From: Caballeronia fortuita
GTDB taxonomy: Bacteria > Pseudomonadota > Gammaproteobacteria > Burkholderiales > Burkholderiaceae
Reading direction: 5' to 3'
Assembly: GCF_001544835.2 (NCBI RefSeq)
Contig: NZ_FCNX02000009.1
Coordinates: 1-64,000 of the forward strand
DNA length: 64,000 bases
This document shows positions 28,484-38,793 of the stretch, in pieces. Position 1 is the stretch's first letter. Each line of letters opens with the position of its first letter. The notes under the pieces are model-generated. The model ran no database searches and was not told the DNA's origin. It saw only the letters and a program-made list of their open reading frames with translations. A program made the position numbers and the translations under genes.

Positions 28484-29607
28484 TGGCCGCAATCACACCG
28501 ATCGTGATGCCCAAATGGGGCTTGTCGATGAAGGAAGGCACGGTCAACGAGTGGCTCGTGGAGGAGGGCACGGAGATCACCGTCGGCATGCCGATCCTCG
28601 ATGTCGAAACCGACAAGATCGCCAATGCGGTCGAAGCGCCCGATGCGGGTTTGCTGCGCCGAAGAGTGGCGTCGGCGGGCGATACGCTGCCGGTGAAAGC
28701 GCTGCTTGGGGTGCTCGCGCCGTCCGACGTGAGCGACGCCGATATCGACGCGTATGTCTCGTCGTACGTCACGCCCGCCGAGGATGAAGAAGAGGGCGAG
28801 GAAGCGGCGGCGTATCACTTCGTCGATGTCGACGGCATCCGCGTGCGCTATGCATCGCGCGGCGGCGATGACGCGGGCAAGGACGCGGTGTTGTTCATCC
28901 ACGGCTTCGGCGGCGATCTCGACAACTGGCTCTTCAATCTCGATGCGCTCGCCGAAAAGAACCGCGTGTTCGCGCTGGATTTGCCGGGCCACGGGCAATC
29001 GACGCCGAAAGTGCCGGGGACTTCGCTCGCGGAACTCGCCGCGTTCGTCGGCAAGTTCATGGACGCCGTGTCGCTCGACCGCGCGCATCTCGTCGGACAT
29101 TCGATGGGCGGCGGCATCGCGGCGCAAATGGCCGTCGATCAGCCCGCGCGCGTGCAGTCGGTCTCGCTGATATCGCCGGCCGGTTTCGGCGACGAAGTGA
29201 ACAACGCGTACACCGAAGGTTTCGTGACCGCCGAATCGCGCCGCGAACTGAAGCCCGTCGTCGAACTGCTGTTCGCTAATCCCGAACTGGTCAGCCGCCA
29301 GATGCTCGACGATCTGCTGAAATACAAGCGGCTCGACGGCGTGGGCGATGCGCTGACATCGCTGAACGGCGGACTGTTCGCGGGCGGAAAGCAGAGCGCG
29401 CGGCCGGGCGCCGGGCTATCCGCGACGGGCAAGCCGGTGCTCGTGATCTGGGGCGAAAAGGACCAGATCATTCCTGCCGCGCACGCGAAAAACGCGCCGG
29501 AAGGTGCGACCGTCCGCGTGTTCGACGACGCAGGGCACATGAGCCAGATGGAGAAGGCGAATGAAGTGAATGCGTTGTTGAAGGAGCACGTGGGCAAGGG
29601 CGGCTGA
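28483..29607 (+). CDS. acoC: Acetoin dehydrogenase E2: lipoyl domain fused to alpha/beta-hydrolase-type acyltransferase
   Basis: 374 residues. Residues 1-80 are a lipoyl domain with the lipoylated Lys in DVETDKIANA. An acidic linker (EDEEEGEEAA) leads to an alpha/beta hydrolase domain with FIHGFGGDLDNW, the nucleophile elbow GHSMGGG, WGEKDQIIP and a late His (DDAGHMSQ). This architecture, lacking the chloramphenicol-acetyltransferase-type core and peripheral-subunit-binding domain of pyruvate dehydrogenase E2, is characteristic of AcoC. The complex also needs an E3 dihydrolipoamide dehydrogenase, which is not encoded nearby. Confidence 0.94.
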   Translation: MAAITPIVMPKWGLSMKEGTVNEWLVEEGTEITVGMPILDVETDKIANAVEAPDAGLLRRRVASAGDTLPVKALLGVLAPSDVSDADIDAYVSSYVTPAEDEEEGEEAAAYHFVDVDGIRVRYASRGGDDAGKDAVLFIHGFGGDLDNWLFNLDALAEKNRVFALDLPGHGQSTPKVPGTSLAELAAFVGKFMDAVSLDRAHLVGHSMGGGIAAQMAVDQPARVQSVSLISPAGFGDEVNNAYTEGFVTAESRRELKPVVELLFANPELVSRQMLDDLLKYKRLDGVGDALTSLNGGLFAGGKQSARPGAGLSATGKPVLVIWGEKDQIIPAAHAKNAPEGATVRVFDDAGHMSQMEKANEVNALLKEHVGKGG

Positions 29608-29716
29608 GCGCCCGGCGCGCGCCGCGGCCGATGACGACACCGGCACGGCGCGTCCGCGCTTTCTTGACTACCATGTCGGGATCGCGCCGGCGTCCGCGCG
29701 TCATTCTTTCGATTCC

Positions 29717-30469
29717 ATGCCCTTCGAACTGATCGATCCCGCTGCGCATTCCGCCGATCCGCACGATCCGCTGCAAGCCGAAGAAGCGCTGCTCGCGCGC
29801 GCGGCCGCGGGCGATGCCGTCGCGCATGTCTGGGAAGCGCCCGCGTCGCTCGTCGTGCCGCGCAGCTATCAGCGTTACGCGGCGCTCGCCGATGCGCGCG
29901 ACGCCTTCGCCGCGCGTGGCTGTCCCGTGTGGCTGCGTCTGTCGGGCGGCGGCCTCGTGCCGCAAGGTCCGGGCATTCTCAATCTGAGCCTCGCGTATCC
30001 GGTGCGCGCGGCGATGGGCGCGCTGTCCGAATCCGTCTACGTGCATCTGTGCGGCATTCTCGCGGATGCGCTCAACGCGCTCGGCGTGCGCACGCACTGG
30101 CAGGCGGTCGAAGGTTCTTTCTGCGATGGCCGCTTCAATCTCGCCTGGGGCCCCGGCGACGACGCCCGCAAGATCGCGGGCACGGCGCAATACTGGCGGC
30201 GCGTGCCGCACGGCGACCCCAACGCGCCGCTCTACGCGGTGCTCGCGCATGCCGTCTTGCTCGTCGATGCCGATCCGATCGAAATCAACGAGCGCGCCAA
30301 CGCCTTCGAAGCGATGCTCGAAAGCGGACGACGCTACGAGGAATTGCGCGTCGTGACCGTCGCGCAGGCCCTCGCCTACGAATGTTTCTCAATGCCCGCC
30401 GATCTGCGCGAGCGCGTGCGCGCGACATTGATCGACCGCGTGAAGAAGGCGTCGCCGCCGGAACGATAA
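29717..30469 (+). CDS. Lipoate-protein ligase A family protein
   Basis: 250 residues. The signature blocks LRLSGGGLVPQGPGILNLS and GRFNLAWGPGDDARKIAGTAQYWRR match the LplA/LipB fold (R-x-S-G-G-G and the K-I-A-G-T-A-Q loop with its catalytic Lys). Lying 109 bp after acoC in the same direction, it may attach lipoate to AcoC. The usual His after VxH in LplA is Gln here (VPQGPG), so transferase or ligase activity needs testing. The ATG has no strong ribosome site. Confidence 0.8.
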   Translation: MPFELIDPAAHSADPHDPLQAEEALLARAAAGDAVAHVWEAPASLVVPRSYQRYAALADARDAFAARGCPVWLRLSGGGLVPQGPGILNLSLAYPVRAAMGALSESVYVHLCGILADALNALGVRTHWQAVEGSFCDGRFNLAWGPGDDARKIAGTAQYWRRVPHGDPNAPLYAVLAHAVLLVDADPIEINERANAFEAMLESGRRYEELRVVTVAQALAYECFSMPADLRERVRATLIDRVKKASPPER

Positions 30470-30488
30470 AAAACGCATCGAGGTGGCC

Positions 30489-31319
30489 ATGCCGCTCAGA
30501 AGTGCTTCGAACGGGTTCTTCTTCGCGCTGTGGGTCGCCGTGTGCGCGGCCGCGCCCGAATTTCTGTGGCAAGGCCTCTTTTCCCTCTTCGGCCACTTTT
30601 CCCTGACCGATGCCGCCGCCGCGCTCCTGATCGGCGCGATTCTCGCGTTCTTCGTCGAACCGGTGCTGGAGCGCTTGCGCGGTCTTTCCGATTCGCACGA
30701 GCACGTGAGCAAGTCTCCCGCCTTCGCTGCGTGCGAGGCGCTGAGTTTCGCGGTCGTCGCCGTGTGCGTGCACGAAGCGATCACCGTGTATGTCGCGGCG
30801 AGTCATTCGAACGAGCAGGCCGCTGACAACCTCGCGAAAGCGGTCGCGCAGGCGCTGCAATGGGCGATCACGCCGTTTTTCATCACGATTGCGTGGATGG
30901 CCGCGCGCGCGCCGTCGTGGATCGCGTGGCCGGCAGCGGCGCTGTCGATCGTCGTCGGCTTGCTCGTCGGCGTGATGTTCGGCTGGAGCGTGCACGTCCT
31001 CGCGACGAGCGCGATTCCAACGATCGGCGTGCTGATCGCGGGATGCATCATCGTGCGGGAACAATGGGATGCGTCGACGTTCAGGCGCTGCGCCCGTGCG
31101 ACCGGCGTGATCGCGCTTGCCTGGCTCGTGCTGACGGGCGCGCTGCAACTCGTGCTATGGCTCGCGCACGTGCAGGCGTTTCGCGTCTACGAAGGAGCGG
31201 AGTTCTGGAGCGATGCCCGGTTTTATATCGGCTGGGTGACGGGCTTGCTGGTCGCGCCGTCGTTCGTGCCCGATGCGCCGCTGAACGCCGGCGGCGAGGA
31301 CCGGCGCGTGCGGCATTGA
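30489..31319 (+). CDS. Integral membrane protein, function unknown
   Basis: 276 residues with about seven or eight hydrophobic segments (for example LTDAAAALLIGAILAFFV, AWPAAALSIVVGLLVGVMFGW, GVIALAWLVLTGALQLVLWLA). The ATG at 30489 follows GAGG; a GTG two codons earlier is possible. No transporter signature was recognised. It starts 19 bp after the lipoate-ligase-like gene and may be cotranscribed. Confidence 0.7.
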   Translation: MPLRSASNGFFFALWVAVCAAAPEFLWQGLFSLFGHFSLTDAAAALLIGAILAFFVEPVLERLRGLSDSHEHVSKSPAFAACEALSFAVVAVCVHEAITVYVAASHSNEQAADNLAKAVAQALQWAITPFFITIAWMAARAPSWIAWPAAALSIVVGLLVGVMFGWSVHVLATSAIPTIGVLIAGCIIVREQWDASTFRRCARATGVIALAWLVLTGALQLVLWLAHVQAFRVYEGAEFWSDARFYIGWVTGLLVAPSFVPDAPLNAGGEDRRVRH

Positions 31320-31326
31320 AGGAAGA

Positions 31327-31857
31327 TCAGTACGCGCCAGGCGGCGGCTGCCAGCCCGGTGGCGGCGGAGGCGGCGGCGGTGTGGTGCTGTATGCGCCGC
31401 CCGAAGGCTGAACCATGCGCGTGTTGCCGCGCACGGGCACTTTGTCACCGGCGGCGTACATGCATTGCAGATACGCGTAGTCGTAACGTTGCTGCACGTT
31501 ATAGCCCGATGCCTGCGATGCCCCGACGCCGAACGCGCTGCCGGTTAGAAGCCCCGCGCCCGCGCCGATGGCCGCGCCCGAGCCGCCGCCGAAGGCCGCG
31601 CCCGCAGCCGCGCCGAGCGCCGTGCCGACCACCGCGCTGCCGACCGCGCTGTTGGTCGCCGCCTGATTCGCGTCCACGCCGCCGACCTGATTCAGGGCGA
31701 ACTGGCGGCACGAGGCGTCGTCGGAGCGGAATTGATCGAACGTCTTGGTGCTGCCGGGCAGCGCCATCACGCTCGGACCGGTCGGCATCACGGTGCAGGC
31801 CGACAGCCCGATCGCGCCGGTCGCGGCCAGTAGAAGGCCTAGCCTTGAGTAGTTCAT
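31327..31857 (-). CDS. Outer-membrane lipoprotein with glycine-zipper domain
   Basis: 176 residues. The signal peptide ends in the lipobox LSAC. A Gly/Ala-rich hydrophobic segment (VGSAVVGTALGAAAGAAFGGGSGAAIGAGAG) is a glycine-zipper membrane region, and the C-terminus is a Pro-rich tail (STTPPPPPPPPGW). Similar proteins are common envelope components in Burkholderia. The next minus-strand gene upstream ends 16 bp before it, so the two may form an operon. Confidence 0.82.
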   Translation of the reverse strand: MNYSRLGLLLAATGAIGLSACTVMPTGPSVMALPGSTKTFDQFRSDDASCRQFALNQVGGVDANQAATNSAVGSAVVGTALGAAAGAAFGGGSGAAIGAGAGLLTGSAFGVGASQASGYNVQQRYDYAYLQCMYAAGDKVPVRGNTRMVQPSGGAYSTTPPPPPPPPGWQPPPGAY

Positions 31858-31873
31858 TGATTCCTGCGATGTA

Positions 31874-32224
31874 TCAGTTGGAAGGCGGCGGCGTCGCCGG
31901 AACCGGGCGCCACGCGCCGGAACATTGCTTCACGTACGGGTAATAGGCTCGCGCGGAGTCGCAGTAGTACCACATGCCGGGCTGCTGGGCGGGCGCGCCC
32001 GGATCGGCAACGGGCTGGCCTTGCTCGACATATTGCACGGGCGCTGCGGGCTGCACGACCACGGGCGGCGGCGGATAGTAGTAGTACGGCGCGGGCGCGA
32101 CGGGATACGGGTAATACACGGGTCCGCCGACCCACACGCCCACGCGCGCCCAGGCGTACGCGTTGGCGGTCACGCCGGCGCTCGCGATCAGCGCCAGCGC
32201 AATAAAAGCCTTGAGGCGATTCAC
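31874..32224 (-). CDS. Secreted Pro/Tyr-rich protein
   Basis: 116 residues. A clear signal peptide (MNRLKAFIALALIASAGVTANAYA) precedes a low-complexity Tyr/Pro segment (YYPYPVAPAPYYYYPPPP) and a C-terminal domain with two Cys (YYCDSARAYYPYVKQCSGAW). This YYCDSxxAYYPYVxxCxxxW block recurs in small proteobacterial envelope proteins of unknown function. It is encoded upstream of the glycine-zipper lipoprotein. Confidence 0.8.
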   Translation of the reverse strand: MNRLKAFIALALIASAGVTANAYAWARVGVWVGGPVYYPYPVAPAPYYYYPPPPVVVQPAAPVQYVEQGQPVADPGAPAQQPGMWYYCDSARAYYPYVKQCSGAWRPVPATPPPSN

Positions 32225-32395
32225 GTCCTTCTCCAGAAAAAATGTTTGCGGTGTCGATGCCTATAACGGAATTCCGACCTCCGCTGTTGACCGGACACGC
32301 GCGTCTTTCAACGCTATTCCCTTTGCCGGGGAAATTCAATTACACGAGCCGGCCGGTTTTTTTCGGCGCGTTACCGGGTAACAAAGTGTCGTCAT

Positions 32396-33151
32396 TCAGG
32401 CGCGCAACACGGTAATTCCGGCCCGTTCGATCGGCTCGACGAGCGTCGTATCGGCGGAATTGTCGACGATGATCGTCTGCGCCAGTTCGATGCCGCCGAT
32501 CCGGTACGCCGACGCCGCATTGAGCTTCGCCGCCGACGCGAGCACGACGGTCTCCGCCGCGCGCGCCGCGAGCGCCCGCTTGACGTGCGCCTCCTCGAAA
32601 TCGCCGGTGGTGAGACCGGCTGCCGGGTGCACGCCGGTCACGCCCATGAAGTACAGATCGGCGTTGACGTGCGACATCGCTTCGACGGCGGCCGCACCCA
32701 CTGTGACGATGGAATGCTTGTAGAGCTTGCCGCCGATCAGCACGACATCGACGAAAGCGTGCTGCGCCAGCGCGACCGCGACGCTCGGGCTATGCGTGAC
32801 GATCGTCGCACGAAGATCGTCGGGCAACTGGCGCACGAGCAGCGCGGCGGTCGTGCCGCCATCGACGATCACGATTTGCCCCGGCGCGATCATTTCCGCC
32901 GCCTTCTTCGCGATGCGCCGCTTCGCGTCCGATTCCATCTGCTCACGCCGGGCGAAAGGCGCCACTGCCGGCGACGCGGGCAGCGCGCCGCCGTGCACGC
33001 GCTGCAAAAGACCATCGGCCGCGAGTTCGCGCAGATCGCGCCGCACCGTGTCCTCGGAGATGCCGAAGCGGGCGCTCAGTTCGGTGGCGAGCACTTGCCC
33101 GTCGCGTTTGAGGGTGTCGAGGATCGCTTTCTTGCGCTGGCTGGTCAACAT
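32396..33151 (-). CDS. DeoR-family transcriptional regulator
   Basis: 251 residues from the ATG at 33149-33151; the open frame extends 13 codons further but then overlaps the repeat region. The N-terminal helix-turn-helix (LATELSARFGISEDTVRRDLRELAADGLLQRVHGGA) is a textbook DeoR signature. The sensor domain keeps DGGTTAALLVRQLP and the VVLIGGKL and ADLYFMGVTGVHP blocks that bind phosphorylated sugars. It is divergent from the Nudix gene, with phased TGCACG repeats between. It probably represses itself and one or both neighbours. Confidence 0.92.
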   Translation of the reverse strand: MLTSQRKKAILDTLKRDGQVLATELSARFGISEDTVRRDLRELAADGLLQRVHGGALPASPAVAPFARREQMESDAKRRIAKKAAEMIAPGQIVIVDGGTTAALLVRQLPDDLRATIVTHSPSVAVALAQHAFVDVVLIGGKLYKHSIVTVGAAAVEAMSHVNADLYFMGVTGVHPAAGLTTGDFEEAHVKRALAARAAETVVLASAAKLNAASAYRIGGIELAQTIIVDNSADTTLVEPIERAGITVLRA

Positions 33152-33154
33152 TGT

Positions 33155-33191
33155 TTGCACGAAATATCTTGATGTTGCACGAAACTGCACG
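33155..33191. promoter_or_regulatory. Helically phased TGCACG repeats between deoR-type gene and Nudix gene
   Basis: TGCACG occurs at 33156, 33176 and 33186, spaced 20 and 10 bp, that is, on one face of the helix. The first two copies extend to TTGCACGAAA. The position just before the regulator start suggests its own operator. Confidence 0.6.
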
Positions 33192-33228
33192 TTAACATGA
33201 GTCGATCTAGATGTCGAAAGGTGAATCG

Positions 33229-33816
33229 ATGGAAACTCAGGAACGCGTGCGCATTCTCAAGACCGAAGTGTTGTCGGACGACTGGTACGTCCTCAGAAAA
33301 GTGACCTTCGATTTCCAGCGGCGCGACGGCGCGTGGCAGCGCCAAAGCCGCGAAACCTACGACCGCGGCAACGGCGCGACGATCCTGCTGCGCGATCGCA
33401 AGAGCGGCAACGTGCTGCTGACGCGCCAGTTCCGCATGCCCGCGTTCGTCAATGGACACGACGGCATGCTGATCGAAACGCCCGGCGGCCTGCTCGACGA
33501 CGCGTCGCCGGAAGCGCGCATCCGCGCGGAAGTGGAGGAGGAAACGGGTTATCGCGTGCAGCATGTCGAGAAGATTTTCGAGGCGTTCATGAGCCCCGGA
33601 TCGGTGACGGAGAAGCTCTACTTCTACATCGGCGAATACGACAGCTCGATGCGCGTGTCGGATGGCGGCGGCGTCGTGGAAGAGGGCGAAGAGATCGAGA
33701 CGATCGAAGTGCCGCTGCAAACGGCCATGCAGATGATCGAGCGCGGCGAGATCATGGACGGCAAGACGATCATGCTGCTCCAATACGCCGCGCTCGAGGC
33801 GCGCTCAGGCGAGTAA
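33229..33816 (+). CDS. Nudix hydrolase, NudK/ADP-ribose pyrophosphatase-like
   Basis: 195 residues from the ATG at 33229, which follows AGGTGA; an ATG at 33211 lacks a ribosome site. The Nudix box is [23 protein letters not shown], with the E-x-x-E-E-x-G metal-binding core intact and Ala where most Nudix enzymes have Arg in REUxEE. The [16 protein letters not shown] block resembles NudK and ADP-ribose pyrophosphatases, which cleave nucleoside-diphosphate sugars. The 3' end overlaps the modC stop by 12 bp, tail to tail. Confidence 0.88.
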   Translation: METQERVRILKTEVLSDDWYVLRKVTFDFQRRDGAWQRQSRETYDRGNGATILLRDRKSGNVLLTRQFRMPAFVNGHDGMLIETPGGLLDDASPEARIRAEVEEETGYRVQHVEKIFEAFMSPGSVTEKLYFYIGEYDSSMRVSDGGGVVEEGEEIETIEVPLQTAMQMIERGEIMDGKTIMLLQYAALEARSGE

Positions 33817-34950
33817 GGACACAGCCTTCACCTGCGCCCACAGCCGCATGCCTTCGACGATGCTCAGCCGGTCCATCGAATAACGCGTGACGCGCGCGAG
33901 CAGCGGCGAGCCGTCGACATCGAGCCGCACGACGGCCTGCGACGGATTCGCGTCCTGCGCAATGCCGACGACCGTCGCGGGCAGCACGTTGAGCACGCTG
34001 CTGCGCGCGTGTTCGGGCGAGCCGGTGATGAGACTCACGTCGCGCGCTTTCACGGCGACGCGCATGGTTTTGCCTGCCGCCATCGGCGTATGCACGACGG
34101 CGAGCTTCGCGCGCGAGCCCGGCAACGCGAGCGTGAGCAGGCCATACGCGCTGTCGTATCCGTCGACGATACCTTCGAACACGACCGATGCGTCGTCGGC
34201 GATGGCGAGCGGCAGGTCGAGCCGCGCGAGCGTATCGGCGATCGGGCCGCTCGCGAGCGCGCGGCCGCCTTCGAGCAGCACGAGATGATCCGCGAGCCGC
34301 GCGACCTCTTCCGGCGCGTGGCTCACGTAGAGCACGGGGATGTCGAGTTCGTCGTGCAGGCGTTCGAGATACGGCAGAATTTCGAGCTTGCGTTTCTGAT
34401 CGAGCGATGCGAGCGGTTCATCGAGCAGAAGCAGGCGCGGACTCGTCAGAAGCGCGCGCGCGATGCCCACGCGCTGGCGCTCGCCGCCCGACAATCCGCC
34501 GGGCATGCGATCCAGCAGATGTTCGATGCCGAGCAATTCCGCCGCCTGCGACAGATCCACGCGCCGCTCGGACGCCTTCACGCGATCGAGCCCGAAGCGC
34601 AGGTTCTTCTTCACGTTCAGATGCGCGAAGAGGCTCGCTTCCTGAAAGACGTAGCCGAGCGGGCGCTTGTGCGTCGGCAGAAAAGTGTTGCACCCGGTGT
34701 CGAGCCAGACTTCGCCATTGACGGCGAGCCGCCCCGCGCGCGGCCGCGCGAGTCCCGCGAGACAGCGCAGCAGCGTGGTCTTGCCGGAACCGGAATGGCC
34801 GAAGATCGCGGTGACGCCGCGGCCGGGCAGCGTGAGATCCAGATCGAGCGTGAAGCCTTCGTGCTCGACCAGAAAGCGCGCTTCGATGGCTTCCCCGGCG
34901 CGGACGTGCGCGCGTTCGAGCATCAGGCGGTTCGATGTGAGTTCAGACAT
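33805..34950 (-). CDS. modC: Molybdate ABC transporter ATP-binding protein
   Basis: 381 residues. The ABC domain shows Walker [10 protein letters not shown], signature [15 protein letters not shown], Walker [13 protein letters not shown] and the switch His (VSHAPEEV). The C-terminal part is a molybdate-binding TOBE/Mop-like domain ([16 protein letters not shown]). It powers molybdate import with ModB. Its start overlaps the modB end by 8 bp, giving translational coupling. Confidence 0.94.
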   Translation of the reverse strand: MSELTSNRLMLERAHVRAGEAIEARFLVEHEGFTLDLDLTLPGRGVTAIFGHSGSGKTTLLRCLAGLARPRAGRLAVNGEVWLDTGCNTFLPTHKRPLGYVFQEASLFAHLNVKKNLRFGLDRVKASERRVDLSQAAELLGIEHLLDRMPGGLSGGERQRVGIARALLTSPRLLLLDEPLASLDQKRKLEILPYLERLHDELDIPVLYVSHAPEEVARLADHLVLLEGGRALASGPIADTLARLDLPLAIADDASVVFEGIVDGYDSAYGLLTLALPGSRAKLAVVHTPMAAGKTMRVAVKARDVSLITGSPEHARSSVLNVLPATVVGIAQDANPSQAVVRLDVDGSPLLARVTRYSMDRLSIVEGMRLWAQVKAVSLLA

Positions 34951-35623
34951 GAGCCGTGACGGGACGCCGGCCGGAATAAAGCAGCAGAAGAACGACGAAG
35001 GAGAACACGACCATGCCGCCCGCGAGCCAGTGCGCCTGCGCGTATTCGAGCGCCTCGACGTGATCGAAGATCTGCACGGACACGACGCGCGTGCGTCCCG
35101 GAATGTTGCCGCCGATCATCAACACGACGCCGAATTCGCCGACGGTATGCGCGAAGCCGAGAATCGTCGCCGTGACGATGCCCGGGCGCGCGAGCGGCAG
35201 CGCCACCGTGAAGAACGTGTCCCACGGACTCGCGCGCAGCGTCGCGGCGGCTTCGAGCGGACGGCGGCCGATCGCGTCGAACGCGTTCTGCAGCGGCTGC
35301 ACGACGAACGGCAGCGAATAGATCACCGAGCCGACGACGAGCCCCGCGAACGTGAACGGCAGCAAGCCGATGCCCGCCGCCTGCGTGATCTTGCCGACAT
35401 AACCGTTCGGCCCCATCAGCACGAGCAGATAGAAGCCGATAACGGTCGGCGGCAGCACGAGCGGCAGCGCGACCACCGCGCCGACGATGCCCTTCGCCTT
35501 CGAACGCGTATGCGCGAGCCACCACGCGATCGGCGTGCCGACGACGAGCAGGAGCGCCGTCGTCAGCGACGCGAGTTCGAGCGTCAGCGTGATGGCCTGG
35601 AGATCGGCGCTATCGAGCGGCAT
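34943..35623 (-). CDS. modB: Molybdate ABC transporter permease
   Basis: 226 residues from the ATG at 35621-35623; upstream frame is only the tail overlap of modA. Several membrane helices and the permease EAA loop ([25 protein letters not shown]) are seen, with [18 protein letters not shown] typical of ModB. It forms the inner-membrane channel of ModABC. It starts 8 bp after the modA stop. Confidence 0.94.
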   Translation of the reverse strand: MPLDSADLQAITLTLELASLTTALLLVVGTPIAWWLAHTRSKAKGIVGAVVALPLVLPPTVIGFYLLVLMGPNGYVGKITQAAGIGLLPFTFAGLVVGSVIYSLPFVVQPLQNAFDAIGRRPLEAAATLRASPWDTFFTVALPLARPGIVTATILGFAHTVGEFGVVLMIGGNIPGRTRVVSVQIFDHVEALEYAQAHWLAGGMVVFSFVVLLLLYSGRRPVTAHV

Positions 35624-35631
35624 CGGCGCAA

Positions 35632-36530
<899 letters not shown>

Positions 36531-36725
36531 TCGGCGCATGCCGCTTTTCGACATGTCGGACATGAGTCTCTTCGGATGATTGTGCCGCGCGCCGTTTGTG
36601 AGTGACGCTCAAAGAATGGGGTTGACCGTATGCTCGTTTTTCGCAGACACTGATCGATAAAGCAGCGAGTGCCAGTCATGCACGAATTGAGCGACGCTCA
36701 GTTTTTGATATTCGGAGACGACGAT

Positions 36726-37523
36726 ATGACCGATGCAGCGAACCTGCAACGCCTGAAGCTCGGTATCGAAGGACACATTGCGCGCGTGACGCTCGATCGT
36801 GCCGAGGTGCGCAATGCATTCGACGACGCGACCATCGTCGAACTGACAGCAGCCTTTCGCGCGCTCGACGACGACGCCAACGTGCGCGCCATCATTCTCG
36901 CGGCGAGCGGCCCGGCATTCTGCGCGGGCGCGGACCTCAACTGGATGAAGCGCATGGCGGGCTATTCGGAGGCCGAGAACCGCGCTGACGCCCTCGGCCT
37001 CGCGACCATGCTCAACACGATCTATAACTGCTCGAAGCCGGTCGTCGCACGCGTGCAGGGCGATGCCTATGCAGGCGGGATGGGACTCGTCGCGGTGTGC
37101 GATATCGCGGTCGCGGCAGACACGGCGCAGTTCTGCCTCTCCGAAGCAAAGCTCGGCCTGATGCCCGCGACCATCGCGCCGTACGTGATCCGCGCGATGG
37201 GCGCGCGCGCCGCGCATCGCTACTTCTTGAGCGCGGAACGTTTCGATGCCGCCGAAGCGCTGCGTCTGGGCTTCGTGCATGAAGCCGTCGCCGCCGATCA
37301 GCTCGATGCGCGCGTCGACGCGATCGCTGCGAGCATCGCCGCGAATAGTCCGAACGGCGTGCGCGAGTGCAAGAAGCTCGTCGCGGATTTTGCGGGCAAG
37401 GACATCGACGAAGCGTTGATCGGGGAGACGGCCGAGCGCATCGCGCGCATCCGGGCATCGGACGAAGGCCGCGAAGGCGTGCGCAGCTTCCTCGAGAAGC
37501 GCAAACCGTCCTGGCTCGGCTGA
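36726..37523 (+). CDS. Enoyl-CoA hydratase/isomerase family, methylglutaconyl-CoA hydratase-like
   Basis: 265 residues from the ATG at 36726 after GGAGAC. Crotonase blocks are present: ASGPAFCAGADLNWMKRMAGYSEAEN (oxyanion hole), VQGDAYAGGMGLVAVCDIAVAAD and FCLSEAKLGLMPATIAPYVI with the catalytic Glu. The DLNWMKRMAxYSExEN string is typical of LiuC in leucine degradation, but no other liu gene is here. The GST gene starts 17 bp after the stop. Confidence 0.87.
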   Translation: MTDAANLQRLKLGIEGHIARVTLDRAEVRNAFDDATIVELTAAFRALDDDANVRAIILAASGPAFCAGADLNWMKRMAGYSEAENRADALGLATMLNTIYNCSKPVVARVQGDAYAGGMGLVAVCDIAVAADTAQFCLSEAKLGLMPATIAPYVIRAMGARAAHRYFLSAERFDAAEALRLGFVHEAVAADQLDARVDAIAASIAANSPNGVRECKKLVADFAGKDIDEALIGETAERIARIRASDEGREGVRSFLEKRKPSWLG

Positions 37524-37540
37524 GCGGCGGAGACATCGAC

Positions 37541-38218
37541 GTGATTACGCTGCACCATTGCGTGAGCGCGCGCTCGTTCCGGCCGCTGTGGGCGCTCGAG
37601 GAAATCGGCGTGCCCTATGAACTGAAAATGCTGCCGTTTCCGCCGCGCGTGCTGGCGCGTAGCTACAAGGAACTGAATCCGCTCGGCACGATTCCCGCGC
37701 TCACCGACGATTCGGACGACGCGCTTTTCATGACCGAATCGTCGGCGATCTGCCAGTATCTGGCGGCGCGTTACTCGCCGGGCGCGCTCGACGTCGCGCC
37801 GCACGAGCGCGATTTCGGCCGCTATCTCAACTTCCTTCATTTCGGCGAGGCGACGCTCACATTTCCGCAGACGCTCGTGCTGCGTTACGCGCATCTGGAG
37901 CCGCCGGAGCGGCTGCAGCCGCAAATCGTCGACGATTACGCGCGATGGTTCCACGCCCGCCTGCGCACGCTCGCGCCATTGCTCGATGCGCAGCCGTACC
38001 TGTGCGCGGGGCGTTTCACGGCGGCGGATATTTCCGTCGGCTATGCGTTGATGCTCGCGGAACTGCTGGAGCAGAGCGGCGGTTTTGCGCCGTCGATCGC
38101 GCGGTATTGGCAGCGTCTGCGCGAACGCGACGGTTTCGTGCGCGCGATCGAGGCGCAGGAAGCCGCGGCGCGCGCGCAAGGTATATCGACGACACCGTCG
38201 CCGAAGCTGCGTCCGTAG
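37541..38218 (+). CDS. Glutathione S-transferase
   Basis: 225 residues. A GTG at 37541 with GGAGAC upstream gives an N-terminus VITLHHCVSARSFRPLWALEEIGVPYEL, a standard GST thioredoxin-domain opening with Ser in the active-site position. NPLGTIPALTDD contains the cis-Pro and MTESSAICQYLAARY the glutathione contacts. An all-helical C-terminal domain follows (CAGRFTAADISVGYAL). Substrate unknown. Likely cotranscribed with the enoyl-CoA hydratase. Confidence 0.88.
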   Translation: MITLHHCVSARSFRPLWALEEIGVPYELKMLPFPPRVLARSYKELNPLGTIPALTDDSDDALFMTESSAICQYLAARYSPGALDVAPHERDFGRYLNFLHFGEATLTFPQTLVLRYAHLEPPERLQPQIVDDYARWFHARLRTLAPLLDAQPYLCAGRFTAADISVGYALMLAELLEQSGGFAPSIARYWQRLRERDGFVRAIEAQEAAARAQGISTTPSPKLRP

Positions 38219-38354
38219 GCCGCCGACAGTCTCTCCCTCCTTCAAGTCCCCTCGTCCGTGGGGCTGCGCGAAGCGGCGCGCAGCCCTACGCTTCACATCA
38301 CGCGCTGACTATCACGCGCGCCGATTCCGAGAGACTTTGCAGACGAGGTTGGCG

Positions 38355-38537
38355 ATGGTCGTCTTTTCCTGGTTCCTGTCGGTGGTTGTTGCGTTGCTCG
38401 CGACGGCCACCATCGCGCTGGCGCTGCCGCGCTCCGCCGCGGACGAGCTGAGCGCGAGCGCGCCGCAATCGATTTTCAACGCCGAGCTGGATCGCGGCGG
38501 CGCGATCGTCGCGTCATGCGTGCTGAGTACCGACTGA
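38355..38537 (+). CDS. Possible 60-residue membrane-anchored peptide
   Basis: An ATG at 38355 after GAGG opens a 60-codon frame with one hydrophobic helix (MVVFSWFLSVVVALLATATIALAL) followed by a polar tail. It could be a secreted or single-pass protein. No family recognised. Confidence 0.45.
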   Translation: MVVFSWFLSVVVALLATATIALALPRSAADELSASAPQSIFNAELDRGGAIVASCVLSTD

Positions 38538-38731
38538 ACGGGGCGCGTCGGTGGGCGTTGCGGGCAAGCGTCGTTGAATCAATGCGTTGCGGCGGTAATG
38601 AGAATGATATCCACAGGTTTGTGCACGGAAACTGTGGACAACAGAAAACATCGAAGCCAGAGAGCCTTGGACGGTAACCCCAAGCCTTGCGCGAGGGGCG
38701 CGTCAGGAGACCAATCAGATGCAATGCACGT

Positions 38732-38761
38732 GACCGCGCCTGGAGCTTCAGAGGCGCGGTC
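38732..38761 (+). terminator. Strong hairpin, possible terminator
   Basis: GACCGCGCCT, 10-nt loop, AGGCGCGGTC: perfect 10-bp stem. The downstream GCTTGCTTCGCTCT is only moderately T-rich, so termination is not certain. What would be terminated, if not a small RNA, is unclear. Confidence 0.4.
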
Positions 38762-38793
38762 GCTTGCTTCGCTCTAAAACTCTGTATCCCGTA

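Noticed and set aside
38574..38777. Possible 67-residue gene on the plus strand before hipB
   Set aside because: Runs through the strong hairpin and low-complexity structure. No ribosome site.
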